This document shows positions 55,360 to 61,119 of a stretch of DNA of 61,119 nt, one piece after another. Source of the DNA: Limimaricola pyoseonensis (GTDB lineage Bacteria; Pseudomonadota; Alphaproteobacteria; Rhodobacterales; Rhodobacteraceae); contig NZ_FNAT01000013.1 in the NCBI RefSeq assembly GCF_900102015.1, positions 1 to 61,119 of the forward strand. Reading direction: 5' to 3'. The notes under the pieces were generated by a model. The model saw nothing but the letters and a program-made list of their open reading frames with translations. It made no database searches and had not been told where the DNA came from. The first letter of the stretch is position 1, and each line of letters starts with the position of its first letter. The position numbers and the translations under genes were made by a program.

Positions 55360-56588
55360 GCCTTCGGCGCCGGGGCGCCGCCCTCGAAGATGTTGCCGCG
55401 GGCGTAGTCGCAAGGCGCCTCGCTCATCTCCAGGTGCAGCCCCTCTCCCTCGTAGGGATGCGCCCGCGCCAGATCCTCGTCGATCTCGATGCCTAGGCCG
55501 GGCGCCTGCGGCGCCGACACGAAGCCCTCGTCGACCCGGATCGCTCCCTTGATCAGCCGGTCGTGGAACGGCGTCTCGATGGTCTCGGCCATCAGCAGGT
55601 TCGGGATCGAGGCGGCGAGATGGATGTTCGCGGCCCATTCGACCGGGCCGGCATAGAGATGCGGCGCGACCTGCGCGTTGAAGCTCTCGGCCAGCGCGGC
55701 GAGCTTGCGGGTCTCCCAGATGCCACCCGCGCGCCCCAGCGCCGGCTGCAGGATCTCGGCGCCGCCCGAACGCAGCAGCAGCGCGAATTCGGCCCGGGTC
55801 GAGAGCCGCTCGCCGGTCGCCACCGGCAGGCCGGTGGCGCGCGCCACCTCGGCGAATTCGAGCGGGTTGTCGGGCGGCAGCGGCTCCTCGTACCACAGCG
55901 GGTCATACTCGGCGATCGCCCGGCCGAGCCGGATCGCCCCGGCGGTGTTGAACTGGCCATGCGTGCCGAAGAGCAGGTCGGCCCGGTCGCCCACCGCCTC
56001 GCGGATCGCCCGGCAGAACGCCACCGAGCGGCTGATGTCCGACATCGCCGGCTGGTGGCCGCCGCGGATCGTGTAGGGCCCGGCCGGGTCGAACTTTACC
56101 GCCGTGTAGCCGCGCGCCACCGCGTCGGCTGCGGATTCGGCGGCCATCTCCGCGTCGACCCAGAACTCGGGCAGCGGGTGCTTTTCCAGCGGATAGAGGT
56201 AGGTGTAGGCGCGCACGCGTTCGTTCATCAGCCCGCCGAGCAGCGCCCAGACCGGCCGGTCGCGCGCCTTGCCGAGGATGTCCCAGCAGGCGATCTCGAG
56301 CCCGGAAAAGGCGCCCATCACCGTCGGGTCGGGGCGCTGGGTGAAGCCCGAGGAATAGGCGCGGCGGAACATCAGCTCGACGTTCTCGGCGCTCTCGCCC
56401 TCCATGTGGCGGGCGAAGACGTCGCGGATCACCGCCTCCATCGCCTTCGGCCCGACGGCGGAGGCGTAGCATTCGCCCCAGCCGGTGATGCCGTCATCGG
56501 TGGTCAGCTTCACCAGTATCCAGTAGCGCCCGCCCCAGCCCGGCGCGGGCGGAGCGACGGTCAGGATATCGAGATCTCTCAGTCGCAT
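55356..56588 (-). CDS. Enolase-superfamily protein, galactonate-dehydratase-like subgroup with altered active site
   Basis: 410 residues. Fold features: GWGECYASAVGPKAMEAVI, AVKFDPAGPYT (K165, D167), YEEPLPPDN (E234), ATGE (E260) and APHLYAGP (H310). At the first metal-ligand position, where most members have Asp, the sequence reads FGTHGQF (G208, H210), and the dyad Asp after QP is Ala (QPALGRAGG, A283). I recall similar GTHGQ proteins in rhizobia annotated as galactonate dehydratase-like. Chemistry therefore uncertain. ATG 56588; divergent from the nucleotidyltransferase gene. Confidence 0.82.
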   Translation of the reverse strand: MRLRDLDILTVAPPAPGWGGRYWILVKLTTDDGITGWGECYASAVGPKAMEAVIRDVFARHMEGESAENVELMFRRAYSSGFTQRPDPTVMGAFSGLEIACWDILGKARDRPVWALLGGLMNERVRAYTYLYPLEKHPLPEFWVDAEMAAESAADAVARGYTAVKFDPAGPYTIRGGHQPAMSDISRSVAFCRAIREAVGDRADLLFGTHGQFNTAGAIRLGRAIAEYDPLWYEEPLPPDNPLEFAEVARATGLPVATGERLSTRAEFALLLRSGGAEILQPALGRAGGIWETRKLAALAESFNAQVAPHLYAGPVEWAANIHLAASIPNLLMAETIETPFHDRLIKGAIRVDEGFVSAPQAPGLGIEIDEDLARAHPYEGEGLHLEMSEAPCDYARGNIFEGGAPAPKA

Positions 56589-56773
56589 GGATCGTTCCCT
56601 TGCTCGTCGGTCGGCGCAGACGACAACAGGATGGCCCGGCGATGTCCAGTTGATGTCGGCCCTGCCCGGCCGCCGCCGCGCCCGCCGCCGCGATGTGCGG
56701 TGGACGGCGGCCGCCGCACCGCTATTCATCGGGTGCGGGCCGACGCGCGCCGCGGATCGCGGGATGGAAAGGA

Positions 56774-57364
56774 ATGGCGAAGGAGATGATCGTCGGGCTG
56801 CTGCTGGCCGCGGGAAGATCGCGGCGCTTCGGGCCGCAGGACAAGCTGCGCGCGCCGTTTCGCGGCAGGCCGCTGGTGACGCATGCCGCCGCGGCGCTGC
56901 GGGCGTCGGGGCCGGACCGGCTGCTGGCCGTCTGCGCGGACCCGGCGGTGGCGGCAGTGCTCGACGGCTTCGAGATCGTGCCGACGGATCCCGAGGGCGG
57001 CCAGTCGGCCTCCCTGCGCGCAGGCGCGCGCCGGGCCCGCGCGCTCGGCGCCGCGAAGCTGCTGGTGGTGCTGGGCGACATGCCGCGGGTGCGGCCGGAG
57101 CTGCTGCGCGAGGTGGTCGCCGCCTGCGACGCCGCGCATCCGGCGGCGGCGCATGACGGGACGCGGATCATGCCGCCCGCCTGCTTCCCGGCCGCACTGC
57201 TGCCCGATCTCGAGGCGCTGGAGGGGGATCGCGGCGCGGCGGCGCTCCTGCGCGGCGGGGCCCCGGGGGCGGTGCGGCTCTGCCCGGCCGCACCCGGCCT
57301 GCTCATCGACATCGACACGCCCGAGGCGCTGCGCGCCGCCGAAGCCGACGCGCCGCACCGCTAG
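56774..57364 (+). CDS. MobA/MocA-like nucleotidyltransferase
   Basis: 196 residues. The N-terminal GLLLAAGRSRRFGPQDKLRAPFRGRPLV is the nucleotide-binding loop of the molybdopterin cytidylyl/guanylyltransferase family, and LLVVLGDMPRVRPELL carries the metal-binding Asp. In the family this step attaches CMP or GMP to molybdopterin for molybdenum hydroxylases or reductases; no molybdoenzyme or other moco gene is visible here, so the role is open. ATG 56774 is chosen; ATG 56786 next to AAGGAG is an alternative. Confidence 0.8.
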   Translation: MAKEMIVGLLLAAGRSRRFGPQDKLRAPFRGRPLVTHAAAALRASGPDRLLAVCADPAVAAVLDGFEIVPTDPEGGQSASLRAGARRARALGAAKLLVVLGDMPRVRPELLREVVAACDAAHPAAAHDGTRIMPPACFPAALLPDLEALEGDRGAAALLRGGAPGAVRLCPAAPGLLIDIDTPEALRAAEADAPHR

Positions 57365-57474
57365 GGCATAGACGCTTGCATGCAGTATCACGGCATCGAC
57401 GCCTCGCGGCCACGAGCCTCTCCCGTTCGATTAAGATCGTCCGCCCGCCGGCCATGCCCTGCTGCGGCGAACCT

Positions 57475-58032
57475 CTAGCCGAAGGCGGTCACCTCGCCGG
57501 GCAGCTCGATGGCATGGGCGATCTCGATAGCCTTCCCGATCAGGCCCGCCGCCTGCGCCACCAGCGCGAGGTCGCGGATGTCCATGGCGTGGATGCCCCC
57601 CGCACCGGGGGCCGCGCGCCAAGCCGCGCCATCGGTGACGAGCAGGAAGACCGGCGGTTGCAGCGTGGCCACCTCTTCTGCGCCGCTCGCCTGCAGCCGC
57701 GCAAGCGCCGCGAGCCGCTCCTCGGGGCGGCGCTGCCTGTCGTCGAGCTCCTGCCCCGCAGCCGCCCCGGCCCGCAGCAAGTGCAATGGCGGCGTGTGGC
57801 GATCGAGGAAGGCCGAGACCTCCCGCCCCTTCCGGCAATTCTGGCGCGAGGCGAAGAGATCGCGGATGGAGCCGAGGATGACGACATTCAGCGGCAGGTC
57901 GATCAGCAGGGACAGATGCCCCGAGATCCACAGGCTGTGAATGGGGGCGGGGTCGAGAACCAGCAGGCTTCCCGTGCCACCGCCCCGGCCGATGGCCTCG
58001 AGCAGCGCATCTCGAACCGTCGTGCCATCCAT
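57475..58032 (-). CDS. Hypothetical protein, 185 residues
   Basis: Not recognised. The protein starts MDGTTVRDALLEAIGRGGGTGSLLVLDPAPIHSLW. It has one mildly hydrophobic stretch (HLSLLIDLPLNVVILGSI), a single internal Cys and no signal peptide; the C-terminal third (VFLLVTDGAAWRA, then MDIRDLALVAQAAGLIGKAIEIAHAIELPG) looks like alternating strand and helix. Codon usage is as GC-rich as the neighbours, which supports it being real. No operon partner: it is flanked by 110 bases on one side and 342 on the other. Confidence 0.5.
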   Translation of the reverse strand: MDGTTVRDALLEAIGRGGGTGSLLVLDPAPIHSLWISGHLSLLIDLPLNVVILGSIRDLFASRQNCRKGREVSAFLDRHTPPLHLLRAGAAAGQELDDRQRRPEERLAALARLQASGAEEVATLQPPVFLLVTDGAAWRAAPGAGGIHAMDIRDLALVAQAAGLIGKAIEIAHAIELPGEVTAFG

Positions 58033-58374
58033 ACCCGACCTCGACCCAGACCCACCTGACGCTAGGTCAGCATAACGCGCCCATGCGCGATCGGAAGACC
58101 GTTTTCACCCCGATCCCCGACGCAGCGGCAGGACCTGCCGGATACCGCAGCGCCCGGCCCGCGGGTCGATCGCCGCCCGGTGGAATTGCCCCGCTGGTCG
58201 CTCGCCCCCTCGAATGCCCTGCCCGACGAGCGCTCGGCCGCGATGCCCGCGGCGGCGGGAAACAGACCGGGCCGAAACCGGCTCGGACGCCGCATGCCAT
58301 CCCCAGCCGCACGCGCCGGCCGCTCGGAGGCCGGCCCCTGCCCCGGAACCGGCCGCCCGATCGACCCTCAGCGA
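58033..58374. other. Intergenic region without a supported gene
   Basis: 342 bases between the hypothetical gene and the end of the RTX gene. A small stem CTGAC-gctag-GTCAG lies near 58060, and GGCCGG/CCGGCC pairs near 58330-58360 could form a weak terminator for the RTX gene on the minus strand. A 99-codon plus-strand frame (58083-58382) is Pro/Arg/Ala-rich without a ribosome site or conservation and I do not call it. Confidence 0.5.
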
Positions 58375-61119
58375 TCAGGTGAACAGGTAGTCGACGGTCG
58401 TGATCTCCGAAAGGCTGGTCCGCTCGAACGTCACCTGCACGCCCTGATCGGAGAACACGACGCCCGATCCCACGGCGCGCATGTGGTCGAGCGCGTCGGC
58501 GGCCTCGCTGTAGCCGAAATCGACGAAGCGCAGCGTGTCCCAAGTCTCGAGGTGCAGGACCCTGTTGGCGCCATCCTCGTCGGCGTCGAAGACGAAGGTG
58601 TCCGCCAGCAGGCTGCCGGCCAGGATGTCGTTGCCCGGCCCGCCGTTTAGCTCGTCTCCCTCCAGCGACGCCATGTAGGCCGCGAAGGGTGCTGCGGTCT
58701 TGTTGATCAGCTCCTGGCTCTGGGCGAAGCCCTGAACGACGCCCTCACGGGACATGCCGCCGTCCATCCGTGCCACCCAGTTCCGCAGGCCGGTCGCGTC
58801 GGGATTGCGGTCCAGCACGTTGTTGTAGAGCAGGGTGACGAAGGCCGGGCTGTCGACCGCGCCGTAGGTGCTGCGGAACTCGGCCGAGTTGGTGAAGCCG
58901 CCGGCGATGTTGACGTAGCTCTGGCCATCCGCGAGCCGGCCGGCCCAGTTGCCGAGCCCTTGGACATCCGGGGCCCGGTCAAGCGTCGCCTGGTAGAGGC
59001 GGAAGACGTCATCGGCATAGGTCGCCCTGAGATGGTCGGCCTGCGCCTCGGAATAGGCGCCGGCCTCCGGCAAGGTCTTGAGCTTGAACTCGCGGCTTTC
59101 CGAGAAGCCGAGCACCACCTCCTCGCGCGTCACCCCCGTGGCCAGCCGCCCCACCCAATTGGTCAGGCCCGTCGCATCGGGGGCGCGGTCGAGGACGTTG
59201 TTGTAGAGCAGCCGCACGAAGGCCGTGTCGTTCAGCGCCCCGTAGACGGCCTGGAACTCGCGGCTGGCGACGAAGCCGGTGACCACGCTCAGCAGCGGAT
59301 GGGTGCCCGCCTCCAGCCGGCCGGTCCAGCCGTCATAGCCCGTCGCATCCGGGGACCGGTCGAGCGTCGCGCGGTAGAGCCGGTAGACCTGCCCGCCCGC
59401 GACCGAGACGACGTTGGCCACCGCACCGCCGATCAGGAAGTCGTGCCCCGCCTCGCCGTGAAGGTCGTCGCTGCCCGCCCCGCCGATGATCATGTCCGAC
59501 CCGTTTCCGCCCCGGACGCTGTCATTGCCGCCAAGCCCGTCGAAATAGTCGTCGCCGGCGAGAAGGTTGATGTCGTCCGGGCCGGCTGTCCCCTCGAGGC
59601 GGTCGTCACCCGGTGTGGGGATGCGCGGCCCGTTGAGAATGGTGACCACGCCGACCGGTGTATTGCCCGCAAAGGGCGCGCCGCTCACGGGGGTGAGCGC
59701 CAAGCCGAAGGTCTCGGTCGCCTCGTCCAGCCCGTCGCCGAGGATGTCCACCGAGACGGCGGCGCGCGACTCCCCGACGCCGAAGGTGACGCGGCTGTCG
59801 ATGAGCCTGTAATCCTGCCCGGCGATGGCGCTCTGGTTCAGCGCCACCACGTCGAAGCTCAGCTCGGCCGTCGCGGGGCGGGACAGCGCCACCGGAATCT
59901 CGTAGCGCATCGCGTCCACGGCATGCTCGCGCGTGATGACCGGCTCGACCGCGATCGAGGTCTCGAGCCCGACGCCGTCATCGTCGCGGATGAAGCCCAA
60001 GGCGCTCGCGGTCGACGCGCCATCGGCAAAGGACCCGCCGACAAGAGCCGACAGCTGCAGCACCACGTGTTCATCGCGCTCGTCGATGTTGTCGCCGGAG
60101 ATGCGGATGACGATCTCCTTGGTGGTCTCGCCCGGCGCGAAGCTCAACCGGCCCGACGTCGCGGCGGAGTTCAGCCCGTGATAGAGATCCTCGTCCCCCG
60201 CCGTGCCGGCAAGCGTCCGGTAGTCGAACGACACCGCGTCCGAGGCCGCCTCCGACAGGCTGACGACGAAGGTCAGGTAGTGCAACGAGGACTCGGTGTT
60301 GGCGGCGGCGGCGATCGAGACCACCGGCCCCGGCGTGGTGTCGTCATCGAGGATGGTGGCCTCGCCCGCCAGCCCCTCCACCCCGATGCTGGGCGTCGAG
60401 GGCGGGTCGAGCACCAGCGCGAAGCTCTCGGTCGGCTCGGCCGCCGCGTCGCCGAAGACCGGCACCCGCACCGTCTTGACCTCTTCGCCGATGGCGAAGT
60501 TCAGCGTGCCGGTGCGCGGCGCGTAATCCTCGCCGGCCAGCGCGCTGATGTCGCGCGTGGCGTAGCCGACGCTGAAGGCTTCCTCCGCCGGGCGCGACAG
60601 CCGGACCTCGAACTCCGCCTCGCGGGTGCCGCTGTCGCCCTCGACCAGCACCGGGTCGGAGACGAACAGCGCGAGGTTGCTGCCGGTGCCGTCATCGTCG
60701 CGGATCACGCCGGTGGCGCGCAGCGTGGTCTCGCCGCCGGCGAAGCTGGCATTCGGCGTCAGCTCCGACAGCTGCATCACCACGCTCTCGTCGCGCTCGT
60801 CGAGACTGTCGCCGGAGATGCGGATGACGATCTCCTTGGTCGTCTCGCCCGGTGCGAAGCTCAGTTGGCCGGACGTCGCGGTGGAGTTCAGCCCGTGGTA
60901 GAGATCCTCGTCCTCCGCCGTGCCGGCGAGCGTCCGGTAATTGAACGACACCGCGTCCGCGGCCGCCTCGGACAGCCTGACGACGAAGGTCAGGTAGTGC
61001 AACGAGGACTCGGTATTGGCCGCGGCGGCGATCGAGACCACCGGCCCCGGCGTGGTGTCGTCATCGAGGATGGTGGCCTCGCCCGCCAGACCCTCCACCC
61101 CGATGCTCGGCGTCGAGGG
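58375..61119 (-). CDS. C-terminal part of giant Calx-beta / RTX / DUF4214 secreted protein
   Basis: About 914 residues visible, open to the right edge. From the N-terminal side: at least four Calx-beta-type domains (for example DFEVRLSRPAEEAFSVGY-like repeats and GLALTPVSGAPFAG), then RTX nonapeptides (GDDYFDGLGGNDSVRGG, about 59425-59620), two DUF4214 domain pairs (VYRLYRATLDRSPDATGY and VFRLYQATLDRAPDVQGL with LLYNNVLDR), a last RTX-like GGPGNDILAGS and a C-terminal tail (TTVDYLFT). The layout is that of calcium-binding surface or secreted proteins exported by a type I system through a C-terminal signal. Adhesion or surface-layer roles are likely but unproven. The secretion genes are not in the window. 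Confidence 0.85.
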   Translation of the reverse strand, partial: PSTPSIGVEGLAGEATILDDDTTPGPVVSIAAAANTESSLHYLTFVVRLSEAAADAVSFNYRTLAGTAEDEDLYHGLNSTATSGQLSFAPGETTKEIVIRISGDSLDERDESVVMQLSELTPNASFAGGETTLRATGVIRDDDGTGSNLALFVSDPVLVEGDSGTREAEFEVRLSRPAEEAFSVGYATRDISALAGEDYAPRTGTLNFAIGEEVKTVRVPVFGDAAAEPTESFALVLDPPSTPSIGVEGLAGEATILDDDTTPGPVVSIAAAANTESSLHYLTFVVSLSEAASDAVSFDYRTLAGTAGDEDLYHGLNSAATSGRLSFAPGETTKEIVIRISGDNIDERDEHVVLQLSALVGGSFADGASTASALGFIRDDDGVGLETSIAVEPVITREHAVDAMRYEIPVALSRPATAELSFDVVALNQSAIAGQDYRLIDSRVTFGVGESRAAVSVDILGDGLDEATETFGLALTPVSGAPFAGNTPVGVVTILNGPRIPTPGDDRLEGTAGPDDINLLAGDDYFDGLGGNDSVRGGNGSDMIIGGAGSDDLHGEAGHDFLIGGAVANVVSVAGGQVYRLYRATLDRSPDATGYDGWTGRLEAGTHPLLSVVTGFVASREFQAVYGALNDTAFVRLLYNNVLDRAPDATGLTNWVGRLATGVTREEVVLGFSESREFKLKTLPEAGAYSEAQADHLRATYADDVFRLYQATLDRAPDVQGLGNWAGRLADGQSYVNIAGGFTNSAEFRSTYGAVDSPAFVTLLYNNVLDRNPDATGLRNWVARMDGGMSREGVVQGFAQSQELINKTAAPFAAYMASLEGDELNGGPGNDILAGSLLADTFVFDADEDGANRVLHLETWDTLRFVDFGYSEAADALDHMRAVGSGVVFSDQGVQVTFERTSLSEITTVDYLFT
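60073..61119. repeat. Long direct repeat in the RTX gene, 717-bp period
   Basis: 60073-60402 and 60790-61119 are near-identical when offset by 717 bases (239 codons). The encoded residues (GVEGLAGEATILDDDT, then ISGDNIDERDE or ISGDSLDERDE) differ by a few substitutions. The second copy is cut by the window edge, so more copies may follow. Confidence 0.85.

Noticed and set aside
57365-57474. tRNA or small RNA between the nucleotidyltransferase and hypothetical gene
   Set aside because: No cloverleaf or conserved tRNA box could be built from this 110-base stretch.
58083-58382. Possible 99-codon gene on the plus strand
   Set aside because: Low-complexity Pro/Arg/Ala composition, no ribosome site, overlaps the end of the RTX gene; no recognisable similarity.
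60073-61119. CRISPR-like or mobile repeat
   Set aside because: The repeat is in frame, has a period of 239 codons and encodes Calx-beta-type domains; it is a protein repeat.

Overview
The window is about 61 kb of very GC-rich, densely coding DNA from an alphaproteobacterium, most likely Rhodobacteraceae (Roseobacter/Paracoccus-like). The reasons are overall composition, the fused pntA, the urt/ure gene order, the wealth of TRAP and ABC importers, and the RutR-, GntR/FCD- and GcvA-type regulators. This placement is inference from gene content; no rRNA, tRNA, CRISPR array, insertion sequence or integrase was seen.

Layout. (1) 1-3.0 kb, minus: pntB (cut by the window edge) and pntA, the proton-translocating transhydrogenase. 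(2) 3.2-10.6 kb, plus: a complete coenzyme F420 operon cofG-cofH-cofD-cofC-cofE-npdG, joined by five successive 4-base ATGA overlaps, then one putative F420-dependent luciferase-like oxidoreductase and a RutR-like TetR regulator. It starts just after a strikingly AT-rich spacer. (3) 10.6-19.9 kb: an orphan TAXI-type binding protein with an exported coiled-coil protein, an MFS transporter, a Spo0M-like protein, an MltF-like lytic transglycosylase, a short reductive-dehalogenase-like Fe-S protein and MetY. (4) 20.0-30.1 kb: a minus-strand operon (class V aminotransferase, TRAP dctP-dctQ-dctM, enoyl-CoA hydratase, CaiB/BaiF CoA transferase) facing a GlcD-GlcF fusion dehydrogenase and its GntR regulator across one compact, nearly symmetric divergent promoter. 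(5) 30.1-32.4 kb: a malonyl-CoA-synthetase-like ligase and a divergent GntR regulator.

(6) 32.4-44.3 kb: nitrogen acquisition. The urea ABC importer urtABCDE (minus) diverges from the urease operon ureD-A-(small ORF)-B-(lprI-like)-C-E-F-G (plus). Together they import urea and hydrolyse it to ammonia; ureD appears to use a non-AUG start. (7) 44.4-56.6 kb: a LysR-controlled catabolic locus (GMC oxidoreductase, enolase-superfamily enzyme, aldehyde dehydrogenase, peptide-type ABC importer) converging on a GNAT acetyltransferase plus a second enolase-superfamily dehydratase; the substrate is unknown. (8) 56.7-58.0 kb: a MobA/MocA-like nucleotidyltransferase and an unrecognised 185-residue protein. 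(9) 58.4 kb to the end, minus: the C-terminal part of a very large Calx-beta/RTX/DUF4214 secreted protein with a long internal DNA repeat.

Most interesting for follow-up: the F420 operon tied to a single oxidoreductase of unknown function and a pyrimidine-type regulator; the face-to-face promoter at 26.4 kb; GC-rich hairpins directly after the binding-protein gene in all three multi-gene importer operons; the non-AUG ureD start; the duplicated module in UrtB; and the short RdhA-like protein.
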